Part shown: positions 36,193 through 44,646 of the stretch, piece after piece
Numbering within the stretch: position 1 is the first letter of the stretch
How the letters are laid out: each line of letters begins with the position of its first letter
Source: Comamonadaceae bacterium
Lineage (GTDB): Bacteria; Pseudomonadota; Gammaproteobacteria; Burkholderiales; Burkholderiaceae_C
Direction of reading: 5' to 3'
Length of the DNA: 53,389 nt
NCBI GenBank assembly: GCA_947378785.1
Contig: CANCLK010000014.1
Span: 1 to 53,389, forward strand
Made by a program: the position numbers and the translations under genes
Notes under the pieces: generated by a model
The model's database searches: none
The model's input: only the letters and a program-made list of their open reading frames with translations
What the model was told of the DNA's origin: nothing

Positions 36193-37626
36193 ATGGGTCA
36201 AAAACTCAAGATAGCTGGCTGGATTTCGATAGGTGCCGTTGCTGGCGCGTTGACCACTGTGCAATTACAGGCGGTAGCGCGTGGCGGAATGGCGCCCCTG
36301 CCACTCGAAGAATTGCAACAACTCGCCGCTGTTTTTGGCATGGTCAAAAGCGACTATGTCGAGCCCGTTGATGAAAAAAAGCTCATCACCGATGCCATTT
36401 CCGGCATGGTCGCCAGCTTGGACCCACACTCTGTTTATTTCGACAAGAAGTCCTTCAAAGAATTCCGCGAAGGGACCAGCGGCCGGTTCGTCGGCGTGGG
36501 CATTGAGATCAGTCAAGAGGATGGACTCGTCAAGGTGGTCTCGCCCATTGAAGGTTCGCCCGCCGACCGGGCCGGCCTCAAACCGAACGATCTGATCACC
36601 AAGATTGATGACAGCATCGTCAAAGGCATGAGTCTGAATGATGCAGTCAAAAAAATGCGCGGTGAGCCACAGACCAAAGTCATGCTGACGATCTTCCGCA
36701 AAGACGAAAATCGCACGTTCCCGGTGTCCATCACGCGTGAAGAAATTCGAACCCAATCGGTTCGCAGCAAAGTCATCGAACCCGGCTACGCATGGATTCG
36801 CCTGAGTCAGTTCCAGGAGCGCACAGTGGACGATTTCGCCACCAAGCTGGAACAGATTTACAAACAGGAACCCAACCTCAAAGGCTTGGTGCTTGATCTG
36901 CGCAACGACCCGGGCGGTTTGCTTGACGCGGCTGTGGCCGTGTCGGCCGCCTTCTTGCCGGAAAACGTCACGGTGGTGTCGACCAACGGGCAGCTCTCCG
37001 AAAGCAAGTTCACTTACAAGGCTTCACCCGCGTTTTACGCGCGTCGCGGTGCTGACCCGCTCAAACGTCTGCCGGCTGCATTGAAATCCGTGCCGTTGGT
37101 GGTACTGGTCAATGAGGGCTCTGCTTCGGCCAGTGAGATCGTGGCAGGCGCATTGCAAGACTACAAACGCGCCACCATCATGGGCAACCAGACCTTTGGC
37201 AAGGGTTCTGTGCAAACGGTTCGTCCGCTCGGCCCAGACACCGGTCTAAAGCTCACCACCGCACGTTATTTCACGCCCAGCGGCAAGTCGATTCAAGCCA
37301 AAGGCATTGTTCCTGACGTGATGGTCGATGAAACGCTGGAAGGCAGCCCGTTTGCCGCGCTTCGCACGCGTGAAGCGGATCTGGAAAAACACCTGAACAG
37401 TGGCCAAGGTGCTGAAGTGAAAGATCCCGGTCGCGAAAAAGCCCGAGAGGAAGCCATGAAACGGCTTGAAGAAGAATCGCGCAAGACGCCAGAACAACGC
37501 CGCCCACCGGAGTTTGGCAGCGCCAAGGACTTCCAACTGATCCAAGCCATCAATCACCTCAAGGGCAGCCCCGTCATGATCAGCAAGACCATGGTTGAAC
37601 GCAAGGACGAGAAAAAAGAAAACTAA
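36193..37626 (+). CDS. C-terminal processing peptidase, S41 family
   Basis: A periplasmic carboxyl-terminal processing protease, 477 residues from the ATG at 36193, which follows AAGAAGG. The N-terminus is a signal/anchor (KIAGWISIGAVAGALTTVQL). A PDZ domain spans about residues 95-180 (GRFVGVGIEISQEDGLVKVV, GLKPNDLITKIDD). The peptidase domain has nucleophile S312 in EGSASASEIV and general base K337 in TFGKGSVQT, 25 residues apart as in Prc/CtpA. The C-terminal tail is charged and coiled. It trims periplasmic or membrane proteins; the target is not deducible. Confidence 0.94.
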   Translation: MGQKLKIAGWISIGAVAGALTTVQLQAVARGGMAPLPLEELQQLAAVFGMVKSDYVEPVDEKKLITDAISGMVASLDPHSVYFDKKSFKEFREGTSGRFVGVGIEISQEDGLVKVVSPIEGSPADRAGLKPNDLITKIDDSIVKGMSLNDAVKKMRGEPQTKVMLTIFRKDENRTFPVSITREEIRTQSVRSKVIEPGYAWIRLSQFQERTVDDFATKLEQIYKQEPNLKGLVLDLRNDPGGLLDAAVAVSAAFLPENVTVVSTNGQLSESKFTYKASPAFYARRGADPLKRLPAALKSVPLVVLVNEGSASASEIVAGALQDYKRATIMGNQTFGKGSVQTVRPLGPDTGLKLTTARYFTPSGKSIQAKGIVPDVMVDETLEGSPFAALRTREADLEKHLNSGQGAEVKDPGREKAREEAMKRLEEESRKTPEQRRPPEFGSAKDFQLIQAINHLKGSPVMISKTMVERKDEKKEN

Positions 37627-37668
37627 GCGTCGCCTTGGCCCGCCTTAGCCGGTCTCTGCTCTGACACT

Positions 37669-38418
37669 ATGAATGACGCACAGTTACTGCGCTACTCCCG
37701 GCATATTCTGCTGGATGACATTGGCATTGACGGGCAAGCACGGCTGCTAGGTTCTCATGCGCTGATCATCGGTGCAGGCGGGCTGGGTTCACCCGCTGCC
37801 CTCTATTTGGGGAGCGCTGGTGTCGGGCGCATCACGGTCGTCGACCATGACCGCGTCGAAGCCACCAACCTGCAACGGCAGGTCGCCCACACCATGGGGC
37901 GCATCGGCCATTTCAAAGCGCTGTCGATTGCTGAGGCCATTGCACAGATCAATCCCGACGTACAGGTCACCGCCGTGACGCAACGTGCCAACGACGAACT
38001 GCTGAACGATCTGGTTCAACATGCCGATGTGGTGCTCGACTGCACTGACAATTTTCAAACCCGCCACGCGATCAACCGAGCCTGTGTGCAGCATGCCAAA
38101 CCGCTGGTGTCTGGCGCGGCCTTGCAACTGGATGGCCAAGTGTCGGTCTTTGACGCACGCCAGCCATCTGCGCCCTGCTATGCGTGCCTGTTTCCGGAGG
38201 CTGAGGCGCCTGAGGAAACCAACTGCGCCACCATGGGCGTCTTTGCCCCGCTGGTGGGCATCATCGGCAGCATGCAAGCAGCAGAAGCATTGAAGTTGTT
38301 GTGCGGCTTCGGTGAGTCTCTTACGGGCAGGTTGCTGATGCTGGACGCTCGGCACATGAGCTGGACCGAAATGGGTGCGCGGCAGCAACCCGATTGCAAG
38401 GTCTGCGGCCATCCTTAG
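37669..38418 (+). CDS. moeB: MoeB/ThiF family adenylyltransferase (E1-like)
   Basis: A 249-residue E1-like enzyme that adenylates the C-terminus of a ubiquitin-like sulfur carrier (MoaD or ThiS). The nucleotide loop is GAGGLG (35-40) and VVDHDRVEATNLQRQV follows. The conserved cysteine is C186 in ETNCATMGVFAP. Two zinc-binding pairs are complete: C170/C173 (CYAC) and C243/C246 (CKVC). There is no C-terminal rhodanese domain, as in MoeB. ThiF and HesA homologues look the same at this level, so molybdopterin versus thiamine use is unresolved. It is 42 bp after the S41 protease gene. Confidence 0.9.
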   Translation: MNDAQLLRYSRHILLDDIGIDGQARLLGSHALIIGAGGLGSPAALYLGSAGVGRITVVDHDRVEATNLQRQVAHTMGRIGHFKALSIAEAIAQINPDVQVTAVTQRANDELLNDLVQHADVVLDCTDNFQTRHAINRACVQHAKPLVSGAALQLDGQVSVFDARQPSAPCYACLFPEAEAPEETNCATMGVFAPLVGIIGSMQAAEALKLLCGFGESLTGRLLMLDARHMSWTEMGARQQPDCKVCGHP

Positions 38419-38523
38419 TCGGCCTTGGTGGCCCTTGAAACTCGAGCTTTGAGTTTTGAAAAGATGCCGTATTCCCGCTGCTGTAGAGCGAACATTTTCT
38501 TATTTGGACAACATATTGGAAAC

Positions 38524-38541
38524 TGTAGGAGTTGCCCTACA
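38524..38541. promoter_or_regulatory. Inverted repeat TGTAGG-N6-CCTACA before response regulator gene
   Basis: A perfect six-base inverted repeat with a six-base spacer, in the 245-bp gap between the moeB-type gene and the single-domain response regulator. The geometry suits a dimeric LuxR/NarL-type regulator. The heptamer TGTAGGA from its left half recurs on the minus strand at 41221-41227, upstream of the yqjD-like gene. Confidence 0.45.
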
Positions 38542-38542
38542 C

Positions 38543-38556
38543 ACTCGGCGCCGAGT
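38543..38556. promoter_or_regulatory. 14-bp perfect palindrome ACTCGGC-GCCGAGT
   Basis: This symmetric site without spacer begins two bases after the TGTAGG repeat. Two palindromes side by side suggest a compact regulatory region for the downstream response regulator gene at 38664. Alternatively the pair may form hairpins at the end of the moeB transcript, but neither is followed by a T-run. Confidence 0.4.
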
Positions 38557-38663
38557 CACTGTCAAAATTCATCAGCGATACATTACGAAACACGAATTCT
38601 CCCCAAAGGCTCATAGCAGGTGCTTTTCTAAAAACGGAAGACATCTGAAACTCAGCCGTCAGG

Positions 38664-39062
38664 ATGACTGGACCTCAAGTGAGATTGAAGACTTTTATTG
38701 TCGAAGACAACGCCACGATCAGAGAGAACCTGATCGACACCCTCGAAGAGCTGACCTGCGTCCAAGCAGTTGGCACGGCGGAAACCGAACTCGAAGGCCG
38801 GCAGTGGCTCACCCAAAATAAGAATTTGTGGAACTTGGCCATCGTTGACCTTTTTCTTCAGCAAGGCACCGGGCTCGGGGTTCTGGAGTCCTGCCAAGGT
38901 CGCCGCGCAAATCAAAAGGTCATTGTGCTGAGCAACTACGCTACTGCAGACATTCGTCTGCGTTGCGCCCAGTTGGGTGTGGACGCTGTCTTCGACAAGT
39001 CCAATGAAATTGACGCCTTGGTGACCTACTGCCTTGAGCAGTGTCAGCATTCCAAGGACTAA
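38664..39062 (+). CDS. Single-domain response regulator
   Basis: A 132-residue CheY-like receiver without an output domain. Phosphorylation residues are complete: E14/D15, the acceptor D62 in AIVDLFLQQG, S90 in VIVLSNYA and K112 in VFDKSNEID. No DNA-binding region follows, so it would act by protein contact or as a phosphate sink. The start may instead be GTG 38679 (VRLKTFIVEDN). It is convergent with the NarL-type regulator gene (5 bp between the stops) and separated from the kinase gene only by that regulator, suggesting one signalling unit. Confidence 0.9.
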   Translation: MTGPQVRLKTFIVEDNATIRENLIDTLEELTCVQAVGTAETELEGRQWLTQNKNLWNLAIVDLFLQQGTGLGVLESCQGRRANQKVIVLSNYATADIRLRCAQLGVDAVFDKSNEIDALVTYCLEQCQHSKD

Positions 39063-39067
39063 CGCTG

Positions 39068-39700
39068 TCAGTCGATCAACTTGTTCTTGAGCGCGTAATA
39101 AGTCAAATCGCTGTTCGAGGAAAGGCTCATCTTTTCCATCACGCGCGTGCGGTAAGTGCTCACCGTTTTAACACTCAAAGACAGCGCCTTGGCGATGTCT
39201 CCGGCGGTTTCGCCCTTGGCGAGTTTGAGGAAGACTTGGAACTCCCGCTCCGACAATTGTTCATGCGCCGCGATGTCGTGAGGCCGATTGAGTTGCTGTG
39301 CCAGCAATTCCGCAACGCCCGGTGTGATGTAGCGCTTCCCAAGAGAAATGACGCGAATGGCGTTGACAATCTCCATCGGATCGCACTCTTTATTCAAGTA
39401 GCCACTGGCGCCTTGGCGAATCAAGTTCACCGCGTAATGTTCTTCTGGATAACCACTCAAAATAAGGATCCCAACATCCGGCGCCTTGGCGCGAATCATG
39501 GCCAAGGCATCGATACCGCTTTGCCCGGGCATGGACAAGTCCATCACCAAGATATCCAATTCGACGTTGCGCACGAGATCAATAGCTTCCCGGCCGCTGG
39601 CGGCTTCACCCACAACCCTCAGGTCGACATGGTCGGAGAAGAATTGCTTGAGTCCAGAACGAACAATCGCATGGTCGTCAACAATACCGATTTTTATCAT
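39068..39700 (-). CDS. NarL/FixJ-type response regulator
   Basis: A 210-residue response regulator: receiver at 1-120 with D8/D9, phosphorylation site D54 (VMDLSMPGQSG), S82 and K104; LuxR-type helix-turn-helix at about 145-205 (LSEREFQVFLKLAKGETAGD, then SLSVKTVSTYRTRVMEKM). It binds DNA as a dimer once phosphorylated. It is divergent from the CHASE3 histidine kinase across 134 AT-rich bases, so that kinase is its likely partner. Its recognition site may be the TGTAGG-N6-CCTACA repeat next to the other regulator gene (inference). Confidence 0.93.
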   Translation of the reverse strand: MIKIGIVDDHAIVRSGLKQFFSDHVDLRVVGEAASGREAIDLVRNVELDILVMDLSMPGQSGIDALAMIRAKAPDVGILILSGYPEEHYAVNLIRQGASGYLNKECDPMEIVNAIRVISLGKRYITPGVAELLAQQLNRPHDIAAHEQLSEREFQVFLKLAKGETAGDIAKALSLSVKTVSTYRTRVMEKMSLSSNSDLTYYALKNKLID

Positions 39701-39834
39701 TTCATGGTCTTTCCAGTGAATCTATTGTGTGCGGCATTGCCACGCTTTTTTAAGCTGGTCATTGGGAAATATTTAAATCATCACAATATTCCATTATTGA
39801 CGAATAATTCATCGAAATTAAATGGGAGGCCACG

Positions 39835-41175
39835 TTGAAGCAGTTATCAATACCAAAGATGGTGATCAGCTTGCCGCTCGCCATCCTTGGAGCGGCCATA
39901 TTGATCACGATCAATGAAGCCAGTTTTCACGCGTCCACGGAAGCCACCCGGAAGATAGAACTTGCCGAATCTGCGCGTCAGTCAGTAGGCCAACTGATGC
40001 ACACCATGTTGGATGCGGAGACGGGAACACGTGGTTTTTTACTCACTGGCGATGAAAAATACCTCCAACCCTACGAGAGAGCACTGACTAAACTCGGACA
40101 AGATCTAGCCCAATTGCGCCAGAGCTTGTCCGACCAGCCGGAAGATTTGGCCGAGTTCGAATTGATGGCGCTGTACATCAGCCGAAAACAGAGCGAAAAC
40201 GACTTAAGCGTGCGCATGCGAAAAATCGGCAACGATGACGCTTGGAAGTTCATGTTGACGACAGACGTCGGCAAGAAAAATATGGATGCCATTCGGCTGC
40301 AGTCTGAAAAACTCATGACATCCAGCAGCGCGAAAATGCAGGCCGCCCACAGTCAGATCAACCACTCACTGCTGCTCTCGCGCATCGGCATTGCCGCTAT
40401 CACCTTGGCCGGGTTGCTGGCTTTCTACATGTACTTGCTCCAAACGGAGGCCCTGCTAGCGGCGGGTACGAGGGAGAAGCTATCGCTCAAAAATGAGCGA
40501 GACCGACTGGAAGCACTGGTGCGCGACCGCACTGCCAAACTGGCCAAATTGGCCACCCACCTTCAGGAAGTTCGAGAAGACGAACGCGGTCACCTCGCGC
40601 GTGAGTTGCACGACGAACTCGGCGCGCTGCTAACCGCAGCCAAGCTCGATGTAGCACGCATCAAGTCACGTCTGGGCAACGGATTACCGGAAGCCAACGA
40701 GCGGCTTGAACATCTGGTCAGCACCCTCAACAGCGGCATTGCTCTGAAGCGCCGCATTGTCGAAGACTTGCGTCCATCCTCGCTGTCACACCTAGGTCTG
40801 GTGGCATCGCTTGAAATACTGACGCGTGAGTTTGCCGATCGCTCTGGTATTGAGATTAAAACTGCGCTTGCATCGGTTGAATTGGGCGGCTCGGCTCAAC
40901 TCACGGTGTATCGGCTGGTGCAGGAGTCACTCACCAACATGAGCAAATACGCCAAGGCTACCCATGCCGACATCACGCTTCGGAACAACGATGACCACGT
41001 CATCATTGAAGTCAGCGATGACGGGCAAGGTTTTGACACCGACAAGGTCGCAGCCACCAGCCATGGGCTGGCTGGCATGCGACACCGTGTAGAAGCCGCA
41101 GGCGGTCAATTGTTCATTGAATCCAGCCCTGGCAAGGGCACCCACATACGCGCCAACTTGCCAAAGACACGCTGA
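39835..41175 (+). CDS. CHASE3-domain sensor histidine kinase
   Basis: A 446-residue kinase starting at a TTG preceded by a strong GGGAGG (39824-39829). Membrane helix 1 (MVISLPLAILGAAILITI) and helix 2 (near residue 180-205, IGIAAITLAGLLAFYMYLL) bracket a periplasmic CHASE3 sensor; the motif MLDAETGTRGFLLTGDEKYL is diagnostic. A short coiled coil leads to a HisKA_3 dimerisation domain with phospho-acceptor H259 in ARELHDELGALL, and an HATPase_c domain with VSDDGQGFD and SHGLAGMRHRVEAAGG. NarL-family kinases of this type signal to LuxR-type regulators such as the divergent neighbour. The ligand is unknown. Confidence 0.94.
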   Translation: MKQLSIPKMVISLPLAILGAAILITINEASFHASTEATRKIELAESARQSVGQLMHTMLDAETGTRGFLLTGDEKYLQPYERALTKLGQDLAQLRQSLSDQPEDLAEFELMALYISRKQSENDLSVRMRKIGNDDAWKFMLTTDVGKKNMDAIRLQSEKLMTSSSAKMQAAHSQINHSLLLSRIGIAAITLAGLLAFYMYLLQTEALLAAGTREKLSLKNERDRLEALVRDRTAKLAKLATHLQEVREDERGHLARELHDELGALLTAAKLDVARIKSRLGNGLPEANERLEHLVSTLNSGIALKRRIVEDLRPSSLSHLGLVASLEILTREFADRSGIEIKTALASVELGGSAQLTVYRLVQESLTNMSKYAKATHADITLRNNDDHVIIEVSDDGQGFDTDKVAATSHGLAGMRHRVEAAGGQLFIESSPGKGTHIRANLPKTR

Positions 41176-41220
41176 GGTTCACCACGCCTGCGCGCCCGTG
41201 ACCGCGCCAGCAAGTCCCCG

Positions 41221-41270
41221 TCCTACAGGGCCTTGACACATCCACTGACAAAGTGACCCGCGGCTAGCCG
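41221..41270. promoter_or_regulatory. Half-site TCCTACA and palindrome CGGCTAGCCG upstream of the yqjD-like gene
   Basis: The 250-bp gap between the kinase and the yqjD-like gene carries TCCTACA at 41221-41227, the complement of TGTAGGA found in the palindrome at 38524, and the ten-base palindrome CGGCTAGCCG at 41261-41270. A TTGACA hexamer lies at 41234-41239 but has no matching -10 box. The link to the neighbouring two-component system is speculative. Confidence 0.25.
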
Positions 41271-41425
41271 ATGAAGCTCATCACAAGAGCTCCCTAAACT
41301 GTTAGTCAGACGTTGGAAGAAGCATCCCCCGGATAGGGTCGGATGAGTCGGCATCGGCTGAAAAAGCTTTTACGACACACATCGTGGAGCGGCTTTGTTT
41401 CATCACTCAACCCAAAGGATCAATC

Positions 41426-41806
41426 ATGACCCCCAACAATTCCGGAACACAAAGCGCACGCAGTACGCGAGATGAAGCTCTGCAGGCAACGGTACAAGCG
41501 ACGGAACTCACACGCAGCTATGCAAAAGAAGCTCTCGACCAAGCCGAAGACAAGATCCGTGAGTTACGTGGAAGCGTCGACCCTATGGTCGACAAACTGG
41601 CGGACACCGCCCAAAAGCTGGCTCGCCAAAGTATGGACATGGCGACTGAAGCCAAGCACAAAGCTCAAGAATCCTTGGCCCGGTATACCGATGTCACCAC
41701 TAAATACGTCAGCGAGCAACCATTGCGATCGGTGCTCATTGCAGCCGCGGTAGGCGCTGCTGTCGCACTGCTGGTGACTGCCGCCCGTAGCAATAAACGC
41801 TATTGA
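41426..41806 (+). CDS. YqjD/ElaB-like DUF883 family membrane-anchored protein
   Basis: A 126-residue protein from the ATG at 41426, preceded by AAAGGAT. A long amphipathic helix (about residues 10-95; QAEDKIRELRGSVDPMVDKL, AKHKAQESLARYTDVTTKYV) ends in a C-terminal tail anchor, PLRSVLIAAAVGAAVALLV, with a basic tip (RSNKRY). This is the DUF883 layout of E. coli YqjD and ElaB, which are stationary-phase inner-membrane proteins that bind ribosomes. It is followed by a YqjE-like gene and a third small protein, resembling the yqjD-yqjE-yqjK order. Confidence 0.88.
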   Translation: MTPNNSGTQSARSTRDEALQATVQATELTRSYAKEALDQAEDKIRELRGSVDPMVDKLADTAQKLARQSMDMATEAKHKAQESLARYTDVTTKYVSEQPLRSVLIAAAVGAAVALLVTAARSNKRY

Positions 41807-41835
41807 ACTACCTTTAGCCTCCTGTAAGCCCTTTT

Positions 41836-42201
41836 ATGCTTCACCCACTTTTCGCTACGCTGATCAAACGCCCAGATCTCATCGCTGATCACGTTTCGGC
41901 TTATCTCGCGCTGATCGCTCAGGAGAGTTCTGGGCTGACGGCGGACTGGGTTAAGCGAGGGTTGGCTTGGGCACTTGTTGTGTTGGGGGCCTTGGTGACT
42001 GTGGTTTTTTCTGGTGTCAGCCTCATGCTGGGCGCTCTGAATCAATTCCATTGGGTCTTGGTGGCCGTTCCAGGAGCGGTATTGCTACTGACATTGCTGG
42101 CTTTTTCGAGAGCAAGGACACCTATCCAGAGTGACCGCTTCACCGAGCTCAAGTCACAAATGAACAGCGATTTACGCGCCCTGCGCGAGGCCGCAGAATG
42201 A
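41836..42201 (+). CDS. YqjE/phage-holin-family membrane protein
   Basis: A 121-residue protein with two central membrane helices (LAWALVVLGALVTVVFSGVS and FHWVLVAVPGAVLLLTLLAF) between charged ends, the arrangement of the YqjE/phage holin (PF07332-like) family. It is 29 bp after the yqjD-like gene and overlaps the next gene by 4 bp (ATGA). Probable inner-membrane partner of the YqjD-like protein; no enzymatic role is known. Confidence 0.8.
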   Translation: MLHPLFATLIKRPDLIADHVSAYLALIAQESSGLTADWVKRGLAWALVVLGALVTVVFSGVSLMLGALNQFHWVLVAVPGAVLLLTLLAFSRARTPIQSDRFTELKSQMNSDLRALREAAE

Positions 42202-42677
42202 ATCTAACCCCACAGCAGCGTTTGGCCACCAGCCGACGTGCGATCGTGCAGAGCATGCACAGGGACCATCAGGAGCATCGCAGCGATGACATGCCGGACA
42301 GTCCGACAACACACACCGACGATGGGGATGAGACGCTCGAAGGCGAATCCAACTCGACTCGCTCGGCTCGCCCCCGCTCATCTGGTTTGAATGGACTCTG
42401 GCGCACGGTGCGACGTACCGCGTCGACTTGGTGGCAATCGCATCCAGCGCATCTGGCAGTCGATGTGGTGCATCCCATGATCGAAAAATATGCGCAGGCT
42501 AATCCGTTGAAATTGCTGGGTGTGGCTGCAGCCGTCGGCGCTGTCGTGGTGATCGCAAAACCATGGCGACTTATTTCCGTTACCGGCTTGGTGGTTGCGG
42601 CCTTTCGTTCGACGCAAATGTCGAGTCTGATCGCCTCTGTTTTGTCATCCCCCCCTGCGCGGTCGCAAGACCGTTAA
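42198..42677 (+). CDS. Hypothetical membrane-associated protein, third gene of yqjD-like operon
   Basis: A 159-residue protein of no recognised family. The N-terminus MNLTPQQRLATSRRAIVQSM has the look of a YqjK-type start; residues 30-60 are polar and disordered. WRTVRRTASTWWQSHPAHLA precedes a weakly hydrophobic region (LKLLGVAAAVGAVVVIAKPW, ISVTGLVVAAF) that may be one or two membrane helices. Translationally coupled to the YqjE-like gene (ATGA). By position it corresponds to yqjK, but the sequence match is not strong enough to name it. Confidence 0.75.
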   Translation: MNLTPQQRLATSRRAIVQSMHRDHQEHRSDDMPDSPTTHTDDGDETLEGESNSTRSARPRSSGLNGLWRTVRRTASTWWQSHPAHLAVDVVHPMIEKYAQANPLKLLGVAAAVGAVVVIAKPWRLISVTGLVVAAFRSTQMSSLIASVLSSPPARSQDR

Positions 42678-42763
42678 CGCATTGAAACATTGAACGGCAC
42701 AGTGCAGTTGTCAGAGTTTGCCAAAAGCATGGCAGAAAAAACCAAAGCAGAACAGATCGCCCG

Positions 42764-43273
42764 TCAACGCCGGTACGGACAGCGACCGTAGCGGCGTCTG
42801 AAATCTCGTGGATACTCGGCTGGCATCTCAGCAAAGAGCCCCCTGCCGAGCAACTTGGCATTTTCTTCTTCTTGGACATAAGGGCCAGGATCTCGCTTGA
42901 AGCGATACGACCAAGCGTGACCACGCTGCACCATCCACTGACCTACGTCCTCCTGACTCAGGTAGATCGTCGCCAGATCACGTCCATAGTCATCAACGCC
43001 CTGAGCGCTCACTGTCACAGAACGCTGAAATACGCGTTCCTGCAAAGCTTGTCGCGCGGCAACACCTCCGGTCTGACATATTTCTGGTGCATCCATCCCG
43101 ATGATCCGGATCTTGTGCACCTTGCCGCCATCCACCGGACGCACATGCACAGTGTCACCATCCACCACATACGTGACCACGCCCGTCCATGTCGTTGTTT
43201 CGGGTGGCGTTCGGGACTGCGCCGACAACGATAGTATCAGCAGCACCAACCCCACACATTGTTGCCAAATCAT
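42764..43273 (-). CDS. Thermonuclease family (SNase-like) secreted nuclease
   Basis: A 169-residue staphylococcal-nuclease-fold protein with an N-terminal signal (MIWQQCVGLVLLILSLSAQS). The OB-fold motif VDGDTVHVRPVDGGKVHKIR leads to IRIIGMDAPE (calcium-binding Asp and catalytic Glu region) and DYGRDLATIYL with the second catalytic arginine, so the active site looks intact. It would cut nucleic acid in the periplasm or outside the cell. Its 3' end faces the yqjD-like operon; upstream is the DUF429 gene, 27 bp away on the same strand. Confidence 0.9.
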   Translation of the reverse strand: MIWQQCVGLVLLILSLSAQSRTPPETTTWTGVVTYVVDGDTVHVRPVDGGKVHKIRIIGMDAPEICQTGGVAARQALQERVFQRSVTVSAQGVDDYGRDLATIYLSQEDVGQWMVQRGHAWSYRFKRDPGPYVQEEENAKLLGRGLFAEMPAEYPRDFRRRYGRCPYRR

Positions 43274-43300
43274 CGCATCTCCTCTGATTGCGTATTTCGC

Positions 43301-44191
43301 TCAGGATGTGATGATCCAGCCCTCGAGCGGATCGACCTCATCCGGCAGACCGAAACGCGGCTTGCCATCGATGTGCTGTTGACGACCCCAAGCGGCCTGC
43401 ATCAGGCACAGCACAGCATCCAGTGAATCACCCGTTGCATCGTCAACCAATCGATCACGTTGAGCATGCGTGAGCTTTAGTCGCAGGCCGAGTCGCGTTT
43501 GGCCATTTTCAAGCGCAGTGAGCATGTCCTTACGGGCAATCAAACGTTCTGGCGTTTGCAGGGCCTTGGCGTCATTTTTGTAGCTGCGCTGTTTGGCATC
43601 CAAACCCGCCTTCGACCCTCCTCGCTGAAGTAATTCTCGCGCCAACAAACCGGGGTAACCTTCAACGGCAATACGCGGCAACGCGCTCATTTCAACAGAA
43701 GGCGTGCTCAAACCTGGGAGATAAACACCTGCGGCCATCAGACGCGGGACACCCGCATGCAACATGTAGGCAACGGGCGGGTTGACCCATTTCATGGAAC
43801 TACTGGAGCCGGCTGGTATGTCCGTGACACGGTGAGCGAACTTTTGGCCCACAGGGCGTGCATTGCAAAAGGCTGCGAAGGTGCTTCGAATCTCGGGGCG
43901 TGTGAGACCTGCATAGTGCGCCATGCAGTCCACCCATTGCTCAGGCCAGCCAAGCGTGGTCACCAGTTCACGCGGCAGGCCAAAAGGCAAATCAAAAGCA
44001 CATAGCCACGCCCGGTCTTCAGTCAGCCAACGCGAAAAGTCTTCCAACGATTCAACCCGTTCCAACTGAGTCAGTTGAACGCGATCGCGCTGCAGGTGGC
44101 CCGTGGCAAAGACGATCGGTTTACGGCGGCTAGGGCTACTGGAAAAATCGCAGCCTGCAAGAAGCATGTCCAAGGCGTCAGGAGCGGCCAA
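43301..44191 (-). CDS. DUF429 domain-containing protein
   Basis: A 296-residue protein of the DUF429 family, predicted from earlier work on the family to have an RNase H-like fold. Visible features: MLLAGCDFSSSPSRRKPIVF near the N-terminus with the first acidic residue, AWLCAFDLPFGLPRELV, IAVEGYPGLLARELL, SYKNDAKALQTPERL and DDATGDSLDAVLCLMQAAW with late acidic residues. These could form a metal site, but no activity is established. The start overlaps the end of the BLUF gene by 14 bp, so the two are probably co-expressed. Confidence 0.82.
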   Translation of the reverse strand: MAAPDALDMLLAGCDFSSSPSRRKPIVFATGHLQRDRVQLTQLERVESLEDFSRWLTEDRAWLCAFDLPFGLPRELVTTLGWPEQWVDCMAHYAGLTRPEIRSTFAAFCNARPVGQKFAHRVTDIPAGSSSSMKWVNPPVAYMLHAGVPRLMAAGVYLPGLSTPSVEMSALPRIAVEGYPGLLARELLQRGGSKAGLDAKQRSYKNDAKALQTPERLIARKDMLTALENGQTRLGLRLKLTHAQRDRLVDDATGDSLDAVLCLMQAAWGRQQHIDGKPRFGLPDEVDPLEGWIITS

Positions 44192-44603
44192 CGATGGAAG
44201 CTGTCGCCATCAGTTCCTGGAGCAAAGCCATGGAGACCGAACCAGACATGCTGTAAGGGTCGAGTTCTGGCCGCTCAGAGTATTTGAGCAGGATAGAGGT
44301 GTTGAGCTTGGCGGCATTCACCTGACCCATGGTCCAGCCGCTGAATCTGCGTTCGCTGATTTCTTCGTAACTCAACAGCACCACATCTTTGTGACGCGGG
44401 TCATTCAGAATGTGTTTGTAGAGCTCATTGACGGCCATACGCCCGCCTTCCAAGGCCTGCAAAAAGATACCCCCACCAAAGCAAAGAATGCCGGTGATGC
44501 CGCATGCTGAGTTGTGGCTGCGCGACTTAGCCAGAATGCCATCTGTGGCTTCTGGGCTTTGGGGATCAGCCGCGCGGCTGGCGTAGAGAAGGCGAACCAA
44601 CAT
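44178..44603 (-). CDS. BLUF-domain blue-light sensor
   Basis: A 141-residue protein that is almost entirely a BLUF domain, which binds FAD and senses blue light. The photocycle residues are present: Y7 (LLYASR), N31 (SHNSACGITGIL), Q49 (FLQALEGG), and W90/M92 (FSGWTMG). About 45 residues beyond the core likely form the C-terminal cap helices; there is no output domain, so it must signal by protein contact. It lies between folE and DUF429 on the same strand and overlaps DUF429 by 14 bp. The downstream partner is unknown. Confidence 0.93.
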   Translation of the reverse strand: MLVRLLYASRAADPQSPEATDGILAKSRSHNSACGITGILCFGGGIFLQALEGGRMAVNELYKHILNDPRHKDVVLLSYEEISERRFSGWTMGQVNAAKLNTSILLKYSERPELDPYSMSGSVSMALLQELMATASIVGRS

Positions 44604-44646
44604 GATGAGATGTCCTTTGGCGATGAAAGCGCACTGTCAGAAAAGC

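Noticed and set aside
38438..38456. AAACTC...GAGTTT hairpin after the moeB-type gene as a terminator
   Set aside because: The stem is short and AT-rich and no T-run follows (TGAAAAG), so it does not meet terminator criteria.
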